Assembly: GCA_009781925.1 (NCBI GenBank)
Contig: WQUU01000080.1
Span: 1 to 6,678, forward strand
Length of the DNA: 6,678 bases
Direction: 5' to 3'
Source of the DNA: Bacillota bacterium
Lineage (GTDB): Bacteria; Bacillota; Clostridia; Oscillospirales; Oscillospiraceae
The position numbers and the translations under genes are program-made. The notes beneath the pieces were generated by a model. It worked only from the letters and a program-made list of their open reading frames with translations. It did no database searches and was not told the DNA's origin. Below, one piece after another: positions 1 through 4,695 of this stretch (within the stretch, counting starts at the first letter, position 1; the number at the start of each line of letters is the position of its first letter).

Positions 1-666
1 CGTTATGCCGTAAAGAACCCTCATGGCTTTACGCCCGCACAAGTGTGCACGTTTACGGACAAAGTCTACGACGCGACTTACGGCAAAACCCGCGAGCTCG
101 ACATAGACCTGCACAACGACGCGTTTAGTCGGCTTGTGTACGAATATCTCCAGATCGAATTTTCTCTCCCCCTCAGAGAGATCGACCGGATCTTTTTTGA
201 CAGCGCTATGCCTGGCGTGGTCATGCCCCATGTCCCGGAGTTGATTGCCCATTTGTATGTTTGTGGTATTCGAACAGGGGTGATCAGCAACATGGGCTTT
301 TCCGGCGAGACGCTGAAAAAGCGAATAGACAACCTGCTGCCGGACAACCGCTTCGAGTTTGTGATCGCTTCCAGCGAGTACATGTACCGCAAGCCGCATC
401 CCATGCTGTTTGAGCTGGCGCTGCACAAAGCCGATTTACCCGCGCGCGAGGTCTGGTTTTGCGGGGACTCGCCGAATGCCGACATCGCGGGCGCGGCAGG
501 GGTCGGGATTTTCCCCGTGTGGTACGAGGATCTGACCATGGAGAATCCGTGGAAGGAAAAAGACGCCAAAGAACCGGCGGGGGAGTATCTGCATATCCAC
601 GACTGGAACGAATTGATTGACATAATATATAAATTATGTCACCCTGAGCAAAGTGAAGGGTCATAA
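1..666 (+). CDS. HAD-family hydrolase, 5'-truncated by the window edge
   Basis: The frame is open from base 1, so the start lies outside the window; 221 residues are visible. It is probably a cytosolic phosphatase or phosphohydrolase of the haloacid dehalogenase superfamily, substrate unknown. Visible motifs are motif II in GVISNMGFSG (Ser codon 286-288), motif III lysine in YRKPHP (391-393) and the acidic motif IV in CGDSPNADIAGA (GD at 463-468), which binds magnesium. Motif I, with the nucleophilic Asp, must lie upstream and cannot be checked. The cap region seems to be the helical stretch before motif II, as in type C1 members. The last nine residues, CHPEQSEGS, are encoded by a palindromic repeat (637-692) that also supplies the stop, so the native protein probably ended near DIIYKL. 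It converges on xerD. The family call is secure; the substrate is not. Confidence 0.88.
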   Translation, partial: RYAVKNPHGFTPAQVCTFTDKVYDATYGKTRELDIDLHNDAFSRLVYEYLQIEFSLPLREIDRIFFDSAMPGVVMPHVPELIAHLYVCGIRTGVISNMGFSGETLKKRIDNLLPDNRFEFVIASSEYMYRKPHPMLFELALHKADLPAREVWFCGDSPNADIAGAAGVGIFPVWYEDLTMENPWKEKDAKEPAGEYLHIHDWNELIDIIYKLCHPEQSEGS

Positions 667-692
667 GATTCTTCGCTGCGCTCAGAATGACA
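637..692. repeat. Imperfect palindromic repeat of the 'CHPEQSEGS / VILSAAKNL' type
   Basis: Two arms, 637-661 and 668-692, are imperfect reverse complements: both read TGTCA, two bases, CTGAGC, then a GAAG core when oriented alike. The translations CHPEQSEGS and VILSAAKNL are, from memory, frequent artefacts of this element in many bacterial genomes. It lies across the 3' end of the HAD gene and provides its last codons and stop. I infer it is a non-coding miniature palindromic element; no transposase is present. Confidence 0.75.
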
Positions 693-803
693 CAAAGTAT
701 TAGAAGCTGATGACACAAAATAGTAGAAGCTATAATAGTAGAAACTATAGTAGAAGCTAATGAGACAAAATATGAGGGGCTAATAGCACAAAATATGAGG
801 GCT
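689..803. repeat. Degenerate tandem repeat with a period of about 23 bases
   Basis: Three 23-base units begin at 689, 712 and 762, all with GA(C/G)ACAAA near the left end and AGCT or GGCT followed by about two to four bases at the right. A fourth partial unit starts at 785. The second unit is enlarged by about 27 bases (735-761) made of shorter copies of an ATAGTAGAAGCT-like motif. The array starts inside the last bases of the preceding palindrome and ends at the hairpin at 799. It looks like expansion by slippage; I see no coding potential. Confidence 0.6.
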
Positions 804-831
804 GCCGTGAAATCTATCACGCCAGCCCTTT
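799..831. terminator. Hairpin between convergent HAD and xerD genes, likely two-way terminator
   Basis: GGGCTGCCGTGA (799-810) pairs with TCACGCCAGCCC (817-828) around a six-base loop, leaving one C-C mismatch. Three T follow on the plus strand and an AT-rich stretch follows on the minus strand, so the U-tract is short in both directions. Its place between two convergent genes fits a shared terminator, though it could also be the palindromic core of the surrounding repeats. Confidence 0.55.
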
Positions 832-857
832 CATTATTCACTGTTCATTGTTCACTG
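830..857. repeat. Two adjacent 14-base direct repeats
   Basis: TTCATTATTCACTG (830-843) is followed at once by TTCATTGTTCACTG (844-857), one base different. The pair fills the space between the hairpin and the xerD stop codon. It is probably part of the same repeat complex; no function is visible. Confidence 0.65.
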
Positions 858-862
858 TCCCT

Positions 863-1753
863 TTACGCTCTCGGGTGGGCCTTATTATAGACTTCCTTTA
901 ATTGCGCCTTGACCAGCTGGGAATAAATCTGCGTCGAGCTGATGTCCGCGTGGCCCAGCATCTCCTGGATGGAGCGGAGATCGGCGCCGTTTTCCAGGAG
1001 GTGGGCGGCGAAGGAGTGCCGCAGGGTGTGGGGCGTGATGGTCTTCTCGATGTGGGCCTTGTTTTGATAGGACTTGATGATTTTCCAAAAGCCCTGGCGT
1101 GACATGCGCTCCCCGCCCACGTTCACAAAGAGGGCGGTTTCGTCCGGGGAGGCCACCATCTGGGGCCGGATGAACTCCACATACTCGCGCAAAGCCTGCA
1201 CCGCCGTCTGGTAAAGGGGAATCGCGCGCTCTCTGTCGCGGCCCTGGCAGCGGATGATCCCCGCCGGCAGATTCAGGTCAAAGATGTCCAGCGCGATCAG
1301 CTCGCTGACCCGGATGCCGGTGGCGTAGAGCAGTTCCAGCATGGCGCGGTCGCGATAGCCCTTGAGATCGGTACATTTCGGCTGCTCCAGCAGCAGTTCC
1401 ACTTCTTTGCTGGTGAGAATCTGCGGCAGCTTGTGGGTGGACTTGTCCGGCACCAGTTGAGACGCCGGATTGACCCTTATGAGCTGTTCATTCATAAGGT
1501 AGTTGTAAAAACCTTTGATGGAGGCGATGCTGCGGGAAACCGTCGCGACCGATTTGCCGGCGGAGCGCAGCCAATCGATGTATTCGCCGAGATCAGAATT
1601 TTCCGCAGCAAGAAAACCTGTATCCAAGTGCAGATCCAAGTAATCTCCGAGTTGGCGGAGATCCCGCAAATAGGAACTTAAAGTATTTTGGGACGCTTTT
1701 TTTACATCCGTGAGGTAGTGCTCGTACTGATCTAAATATTTGGAGTCCTGCAT
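863..1753 (-). CDS. xerD: Tyrosine site-specific recombinase XerD
   Basis: This is a 296-residue tyrosine recombinase, the usual XerC/XerD length. It resolves chromosome dimers at dif together with a partner Xer protein. The N-terminal SAM-like core-binding domain spans about residues 3-88 and the catalytic domain about 108-290. Catalytic residues visible are Arg148 (ATGIRVSEL), His242 and Arg245 (PHTLRHSFAAHLL), His268 (LGHAD) and nucleophile Tyr277 (QIYSQL). The beta-hairpin lysine, Lys172 in E. coli XerD within GKG, is Arg172 here (CQGRDRER). Placement beside spoIIM matches the Bacillus subtilis spoIIM-xerD neighbourhood and favours XerD over XerC or a phage integrase. The ATG at 1753 follows AGGGG by ten bases. 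A TATAAT at 1795-1790 (minus) might be a -10 but lacks a convincing -35, so co-transcription with spoIIM 80 bases upstream is equally possible. Confidence 0.93.
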   Translation of the reverse strand: MQDSKYLDQYEHYLTDVKKASQNTLSSYLRDLRQLGDYLDLHLDTGFLAAENSDLGEYIDWLRSAGKSVATVSRSIASIKGFYNYLMNEQLIRVNPASQLVPDKSTHKLPQILTSKEVELLLEQPKCTDLKGYRDRAMLELLYATGIRVSELIALDIFDLNLPAGIIRCQGRDRERAIPLYQTAVQALREYVEFIRPQMVASPDETALFVNVGGERMSRQGFWKIIKSYQNKAHIEKTITPHTLRHSFAAHLLENGADLRSIQEMLGHADISSTQIYSQLVKAQLKEVYNKAHPRA

Positions 1754-1833
1754 AAGAACTTATCCCCTGCCCTTCTCTGTTTACCCTTAATTATAACTAT
1801 ATTTATTATGTTTCTATTATTTACTATTGTTGA

Positions 1834-2469
1834 TCAGGATGACAAGAACGCTGGTGTGAGCCAAGGCGCGGCGAACAGCTGCGCGAATGTCCAGGCGGCG
1901 ACGAGGCTCAGACACAGCAGCGCATGTGCCGCCAGTTTCGGCGGCCGGGCACTCTCCCCTGTCCGCCTCACAAAAGCCAGTGTGCGGGCGGAGAACCGAA
2001 AGGCGTCCGCCGTCAGAACGAAAAAGCACGGCAGGCAGACCAGAAGCGGAAAGCCCAGCACGGCGGCAATCGGCGGAAATCCCCCGCCGCCGCAGAAGAG
2101 CACGGAGGCCGTGCAGCCGATAAAATATCCGCGCAGGGCGCTGAGCGCCGGGAGCAGGACAACGCCTAAAAAAGTCGTGGCCAAGAGTATGGCGATCAAA
2201 TGAAAGCGCACATTGTCCCAGAGCAGTTTTATGTATCCTACGTCACCGAAGGATTCCACAGTGCGAAAGGCCGTGGCGGAACTTGTTCCCGCGAAGGAGC
2301 CCGCATAGGCGCCGAGGCCTGCGCCGGCTAAAAAGCACAGGGCCAGTAAAATGAAACCAAAATTGCGCCGGCTGTCTACAGGCAACGCCGTCCGCGGAAA
2401 ATCTTTTCCTCCCCTGTGAAAATTCTTTACTCCCGGCGAAAAAACTTTTTTCCTTACATTTGTCTGCAT
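1834..2469 (-). CDS. spoIIM: Stage II sporulation protein M (SpoIIM)
   Basis: The product is a 211-residue polytopic membrane protein. In Bacillus, SpoIIM is part of the SpoIIDMP machine that thins septal peptidoglycan during forespore engulfment and recruits the SpoIIP and SpoIID hydrolases. A basic N-terminal tail (1-36) precedes about five membrane segments: 37-58, 89-109, 114-128, 132-155 and 181-202. The family-typical LRGYFIG (112-118) begins the third segment, and the ending QLFAAPWLTPAFLSS resembles the SLFEAYLSPVLM end of B. subtilis SpoIIM. The position just upstream of xerD on the same strand supports the call. The ATG at 2469 follows GAGGTGAT by six bases, a strong ribosome-binding site. 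The N-terminal tail is lysine- and arginine-rich and poorly conserved. A broader SpoIIM/DUF95-type membrane protein without a sporulation role is the alternative. Confidence 0.85.
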   Translation of the reverse strand: MQTNVRKKVFSPGVKNFHRGGKDFPRTALPVDSRRNFGFILLALCFLAGAGLGAYAGSFAGTSSATAFRTVESFGDVGYIKLLWDNVRFHLIAILLATTFLGVVLLPALSALRGYFIGCTASVLFCGGGGFPPIAAVLGFPLLVCLPCFFVLTADAFRFSARTLAFVRRTGESARPPKLAAHALLCLSLVAAWTFAQLFAAPWLTPAFLSS

Positions 2470-2504
2470 GTCCGATCACCTCACTATAATGTATGCCGAA
2501 TGAG

Positions 2505-2537
2505 GTGATAATAACACAAGCTGTGATAATAACACAA
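2505..2537. repeat. Tandem 15-base direct repeat, period 18, upstream of spoIIM
   Basis: GTGATAATAACACAA occurs at 2505-2519 and again, identical, at 2523-2537. On the minus strand this places two TTGTGTTATTATCAC copies 36 to 68 bases before the spoIIM start codon. The 18-base period puts the copies on nearly the same DNA face after about 1.7 turns. It could be a paired operator or a chance duplication; no known regulator is recognised. Confidence 0.6.
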
Positions 2538-2635
2538 TTTACATAATATCGAAGTAGGCTAAGAATAATACAAATTCGGCAAGGAATCAAGCTTTTTTTT
2601 CAAAAAAACAAAAGTTTGTCTATTATGACGATAAA

Positions 2636-2646
2636 TTATGTAAACT
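2636..2646 (+). promoter_or_regulatory. XerD-arm-like motif, copy 1
   Basis: TTATGTAAACT matches exactly the XerD-binding arm of the B. subtilis dif site as I recall it. The expected XerC arm to its left (2619-2629) is poor. Its last three bases are also the first three bases of the dif-like site that follows. It may be an isolated XerD-binding half-site. Confidence 0.5.
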
Positions 2647-2671
2647 TCTTACCTGTTACATTATGTAAACT
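2644..2671 (+). other. Candidate dif-like XerC/XerD recombination site
   Basis: The 28 bases have the dif layout: a left arm ACTTCTTACCT (2644-2654), a six-base centre GTTACA (2655-2660) and a right arm TTATGTAAACT (2661-2671). Against the B. subtilis dif sequence recalled from memory, the left arm agrees at 7 of 11 positions, the centre at 3 of 6 and the XerD arm at 11 of 11. xerD lies about 0.9 kb away. The weak points are the inner half of the left arm and the presence of two more XerD-arm copies nearby, so this could instead be a XerD-binding cluster or another regulator's operator. Confidence 0.5.
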
Positions 2672-2677
2672 ACATAA
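2656..2677. repeat. Two overlapping palindromes around TTATGTAAAC
   Basis: TTACAT (2656-2661), T, ATGTAA (2663-2668) is a perfect 6-1-6 inverted repeat. TTATGTA (2661-2667), AAC, TACATAA (2671-2677) is a perfect 7-3-7 inverted repeat. They share bases 2661-2668, so a dimeric protein could bind either register. Confidence 0.65.
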
Positions 2678-2773
2678 ACTTAGCCGCTCAAACGCATTGA
2701 AAAAGCCTGTTAAGTTACTAGATTTAGAGGAAAGAAAAAAGGTTACATACCACATATTGGTTATCATTAAAGG

Positions 2774-2784
2774 TTATGTAAACT
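2774..2784 (+). promoter_or_regulatory. XerD-arm-like motif, copy 3
   Basis: A third exact TTATGTAAACT, 113 bases downstream of the second and on the same strand. The 11 bases where a XerC arm should be (2757-2767) do not fit, so this is at most a half-site. Confidence 0.45.
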
Positions 2785-2859
2785 TATAAGGGGTGATTAC
2801 TATTTGTAGTAATTTTTCCCGTCCGTTGACGCCCATTTACGCTTTGTATACACACTTTG

Positions 2860-3285
2860 TTAAGCCTGCCGTTTCGGGCCCCTCTTCCGGCGCTTTTGCC
2901 GTGTCCCCAGAAGGCCGCCAAAGGCACCCCCGGCGAGCGCGCAGACAGCAAGCTCCAGAGTTATGGAGCCGGTAAAGACGCTGTCCCCCCTGAGCGCCGT
3001 GACCAGCAGGATGAGCAGAAAGAAACACAGCGCTCCGCTGAGCCCCGCCGGGAGCGGTGAGCGCCCGAGCCGCTTGGCCGAAACCGCCGCCCCCGCCGTG
3101 ACAGAGAGAAAAGCCGAGACGAGGATCACCGCCGACTTTGCCCCCATGGGCAGAATCTCCGCCGCAATGAGAACGGCACAGAGAAAAAGCAGCAGCAGTG
3201 TCAATCCTGCGGCAATCAGTCCGCCGATTGCAGCGCTGATGAGGAGGGAACGCACACCGTCTTTCCCCGCTTCTGATTTTCGCAT
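2860..3285 (-). CDS. Small four-helix membrane protein, TIGR04086-like
   Basis: The 141-residue product has four predicted membrane segments at about 14-40, 48-70, 78-98 and 106-127, glycine- and alanine-rich, and ends in a strongly basic tail (KRRKRGPKRQ) that should face the cytoplasm. Size, topology and its position beside yajC fit the uncharacterised TIGR04086 membrane family of Clostridia, which I recall as a frequent yajC neighbour. No enzymatic motif is visible and no function is assigned. The ATG at 3285 follows GGGGG by about ten bases. It is divergent from yajC with 157 bases between the two starts, and a palindromic element lies in that gap. No convincing terminator follows its stop. 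The family assignment is from memory of architecture and context. Confidence 0.75.
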   Translation of the reverse strand: MRKSEAGKDGVRSLLISAAIGGLIAAGLTLLLLFLCAVLIAAEILPMGAKSAVILVSAFLSVTAGAAVSAKRLGRSPLPAGLSGALCFFLLILLVTALRGDSVFTGSITLELAVCALAGGAFGGLLGTRQKRRKRGPKRQA

Positions 3286-3309
3286 TTTTTAGATACCCCC
3301 TATTCTGTG

Positions 3310-3339
3310 AAACGGGCCCGCCACTGCGCGGCCCCTACA
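3310..3339 (-). repeat. TGTAGGG-type palindromic element, copy 1
   Basis: On the minus strand the element starts TGTAGGGGCC at 3339 and ends GGGCCCGTTT near 3310. GGGCCCGC (3314-3321) pairs with GCGGCCCC (3328-3335) around a six-base loop with one mismatch. Similar elements occur at 4661-4688 and 5991-6022. It lies between the divergent membrane protein gene and yajC. It resembles a REP-like dispersed intergenic repeat. Confidence 0.5.
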
Positions 3340-3378
3340 TTACTATTCTAAGAGGTCGAGCTCTATGAAAACTTTTAC

Positions 3379-3407
3379 TTGCATTTACCTGGACAAGCGG
3401 ATATAAT
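3379..3407 (+). promoter_or_regulatory. Housekeeping-type promoter of yajC
   Basis: A perfect TATAAT at 3402-3407 lies 17 bases after TTGCAT (3379-3384), which matches only the TTG half of the -35 consensus. The -10 ends 35 bases before the yajC start codon, leaving room for a short leader and the ribosome-binding site. Confidence 0.65.
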
Positions 3408-3442
3408 CAAAGTGTTGAAAATTATTTGGAGGTCGCTTTTGC

Positions 3443-3850
3443 ATGAAATTTAAGACTATCGCCAGGGTATTCAGTGTTCTGCTGGCGCTCACCCTGTTCC
3501 TTTCCTTCAGCGGCTGCATGCCAACCACCACGGACAGCACCGGTACCAGCAGCGGGGGCGGGGGCAGCAGTCTGCTCAGTTTCGGGCTGCCACTGGTGCT
3601 CATCATTGTTGTCTTTTACTTCTTTATGATCCGCCCGGAGAGCAAGAAGAAGAAAAAACTCGCGGAAATGCGCAGTTCTCTGAGCGTCGGAGACAAGATC
3701 ACGACCATCGGCGGCATGGTCGGCAAAGTCGTCAGCATCAAGGACGACCTGATCACCTTCGAGACCGGCGAAGATCGCGTCCGCATTGAGGTTACAAAGT
3801 GGGGCATCTCGACCATCGGCAAGCCCGCGACAGAGGAACCGCCGAAATAA
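3443..3850 (+). CDS. yajC: Preprotein translocase accessory subunit YajC
   Basis: YajC is an accessory membrane protein of the Sec translocon that associates with SecDF. The 135-residue product has the family hallmark: one membrane segment (about 45-63) ending FYFFMIRPE followed by a lysine cluster, then a small cytosolic domain with VGDKITTIGGMVGKVVSIKDD (82-102) and KWGISTI (119-125). It differs from the short E. coli form in having an extra hydrophobic N-terminus (7-24) that ends SFSGC with Cys25, a lipobox-like sequence, and then a Thr/Ser/Gly-rich linker (26-43). It may therefore be a lipoprotein or have a cleaved leader. The ATG follows GGAGGT (3428-3433) by nine bases. It has its own promoter and a strong terminator, so it appears monocistronic. 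Confidence 0.93.
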   Translation: MKFKTIARVFSVLLALTLFLSFSGCMPTTTDSTGTSSGGGGSSLLSFGLPLVLIIVVFYFFMIRPESKKKKKLAEMRSSLSVGDKITTIGGMVGKVVSIKDDLITFETGEDRVRIEVTKWGISTIGKPATEEPPK

Positions 3851-3853
3851 AAC

Positions 3854-3885
3854 AAAAAAGCCGCCGATCGGCGGCTTTTTCTTTT
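3854..3885 (+). terminator. Intrinsic terminator of yajC
   Basis: GCCGCCGATCGGCGGC (3860-3875) is a perfect palindrome, preceded by six A and followed by TTTTTCTTTT. It begins four bases after the yajC stop. The flanking A and T runs would let it act on both strands, but no minus-strand gene ends here. Confidence 0.92.
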
Positions 3886-3907
3886 GCAGCGGTGAGATTA
3901 TTGTTCG

Positions 3908-3939
3908 CCGCGGGGGACGACGCCCTCGGTGTCCCGCGG
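3908..3939 (+). other. Bulged GC-rich hairpin in the ispD leader
   Basis: CCGCGG (3908-3913) plus GGAC (3915-3918) can pair with GTCC (3931-3934) plus CGCGG (3935-3939), with a small bulge. It ends nine bases before the ispD ribosome-binding site. No U-tract follows, so it is not a terminator. It may stabilise the mRNA 5' end or affect translation; no riboswitch class is recognised. Confidence 0.35.
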
Positions 3940-3961
3940 TTGATTTTGAGAGGATGAGTTT

Positions 3962-4663
3962 ATGTTCCACAATATGACTGTCAGCGCCGTTGTGGTCGCG
4001 GCAGGTTCCGGAACGCGTATGGGCGCGGACGTCAACAAAGTTTTTCTTCCGCTGGGGCCCGAAAAGGTTCCCGCGCTGCTCTATTCCCTGGCGGCCCTGG
4101 ACAGGGACAGCTATGTGGACGAAATCATCGTTGTGGCCCGGCCTAGGGATCAGGCGGAGTTTGACGGCCTCGCCGCGCATCCGTGGTTTCCAAAGAAGCC
4201 CGTGGAGGCGGTCTGCGGCGGCGAAAAACGTTTTGAGTCCGTCTACGGCGGCGTGACGCGCGCGGCGGGTGATATCGTCCTCATCCACGACGGCGCCCGC
4301 CCCCTGCTCAAACAGCGCTACATCGATGAATGTGTACAGGCTATGGCAGTGTGGCCGGGGGCCGTCGTGGGCATCCCCAGCGCGGATCGGATCTGCGTTC
4401 TGGGCGAAGACGGCTGCCTGATCCCCCATGTGACGGATCGGCGCTATTACCGCGTCCAGACCCCCCAGTGCTTTCGGCGCGCGGTGTTTTTGGAGTGCTT
4501 TGACGCGGTCAAAGACAAGACCGCTGTCCGGGACGACAGCGGTCTTTTGGAGCTCTGCGGGTATAAAGTTAAGCTCATTTTGGGCGACGAGACGAATCTC
4601 AAACTCACCGTCCCGGCGGACGTGGCGATGGCGGAGCGGTTTTTGGAGGGGAAAAAAGCATAG
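3962..4663 (+). CDS. ispD: 2-C-methyl-D-erythritol 4-phosphate cytidylyltransferase (IspD)
   Basis: IspD joins CTP and methylerythritol phosphate to give CDP-methylerythritol in the cytosolic MEP route to isoprenoid precursors. The 233-residue length is normal. Visible are the nucleotide-binding loop AAGSGTRMGADVNKVFLPL (13-31) with Arg19 and Lys26, GGEKRFESV (86-94), IHDGARPL (108-115), the TDRRYYRVQTPQCF region (158-171) with an arginine for substrate phosphate, DDSGLLE (191-197) and GDETNLKLTVPADV (208-221) with Lys214. The ATG at 3962 follows GAGAGGA (3948-3954) by seven bases; a second ATG at 3974 has no such site. No clear promoter was found after the yajC terminator. A 12-base-pair hairpin resembling a terminator lies inside the gene (4517-4548). 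No ispF is fused or adjacent within the window. Confidence 0.95.
   Translation: MFHNMTVSAVVVAAGSGTRMGADVNKVFLPLGPEKVPALLYSLAALDRDSYVDEIIVVARPRDQAEFDGLAAHPWFPKKPVEAVCGGEKRFESVYGGVTRAAGDIVLIHDGARPLLKQRYIDECVQAMAVWPGAVVGIPSADRICVLGEDGCLIPHVTDRRYYRVQTPQCFRRAVFLECFDAVKDKTAVRDDSGLLELCGYKVKLILGDETNLKLTVPADVAMAERFLEGKKA
4517..4548 (+). terminator. Terminator-like hairpin inside ispD
   Basis: AAGACCGCTGTC (4517-4528) and GACAGCGGTCTT (4535-4546) form a perfect 12-base-pair stem with a six-base loop; the run of T extends to 4548. It lies within the ispD coding sequence, over the codons for KTAVRDDSGLL, about 115 bases before the stop. Structurally it meets the criteria for an intrinsic terminator with a short U-tract; whether it acts is unknown. 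Confidence 0.5.
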
Positions 4664-4688
4664 GGACGCGATCATCCGCATCCCTACA
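4653..4688 (-). terminator. Hairpin shared by convergent ispD and trxA; TGTAGGG-type element, copy 2
   Basis: TAGGGACGCG (4661-4670) and CGCATCCCTA (4677-4686) pair around a six-base loop with one non-Watson-Crick position, a G-U pair only in the minus-strand RNA. On the minus strand the stem is followed by TGCTTTTTT, so it works best as the trxA terminator; on the plus strand the U-tract is poor. The ispD stop codon is the first three bases of the stem. Read on the minus strand it begins TGTAGGG like two other elements in the window. Confidence 0.7.
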
Positions 4689-4695
4689 GTATTTA

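Larger units (their letters stand above)
2470..2859. other. 390-base AT-rich non-coding region with repeated Xer-like sites
   Basis: No gene with sensible composition or start is visible here. From left to right it holds the spoIIM ribosome-binding site, two copies of an 18-base tandem unit (2505-2537), a T-run facing an A-run (2593-2609), three copies of TTATGTAAACT (2636, 2661, 2774) with two partial inverted relatives (2536-2546, 2671-2677), and a 7-base inverted repeat (2796-2813). It is far more AT-rich than the flanking genes. It serves as the upstream region of spoIIM and the downstream region of the small membrane protein gene, yet is much longer than either needs. I infer a cis-acting DNA site region. 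Confidence 0.7.

Noticed and set aside
284..841. A 185-codon minus-strand frame containing VILSAAKNL
   Set aside because: It is antisense to the HAD gene and its recognisable part is the translation of a non-coding palindromic repeat.
2488..2495. CATACATT on the minus strand, a perfect match to the sigma-E -10 consensus upstream of spoIIM
   Set aside because: The implied transcript start would fall inside the ribosome-binding site, and no clear -35 is correctly spaced. It is tempting because spoIIM is sigma-E dependent in Bacillus, but not supportable here.
2636..2784. The TTATGTAAACT repeats as a CRISPR array or plasmid-type iterons
   Set aside because: Copies are 11 bases, unequally spaced (25 and 113), without spacer-repeat structure and without cas or rep genes.
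2796..2817. ATTACTA/TAGTAAT inverted repeat followed by T's, terminator-like on the plus strand
   Set aside because: The stem is only seven A-T-rich pairs and no plus-strand gene ends upstream; on the minus strand, where the membrane protein gene ends, no U-tract follows.
2470..3442. A SCIFF-type six-cysteine peptide gene, sometimes found near yajC in Clostridia
   Set aside because: No short frame with clustered cysteines is present in these spacers.
3422..4681. A 419-codon open frame on the minus strand opposite yajC and ispD
   Set aside because: It is antisense to two certain genes, crosses the yajC terminator, and its translation is rich in His, Arg and Gln with no domain; it is a by-product of GC-rich codon use.
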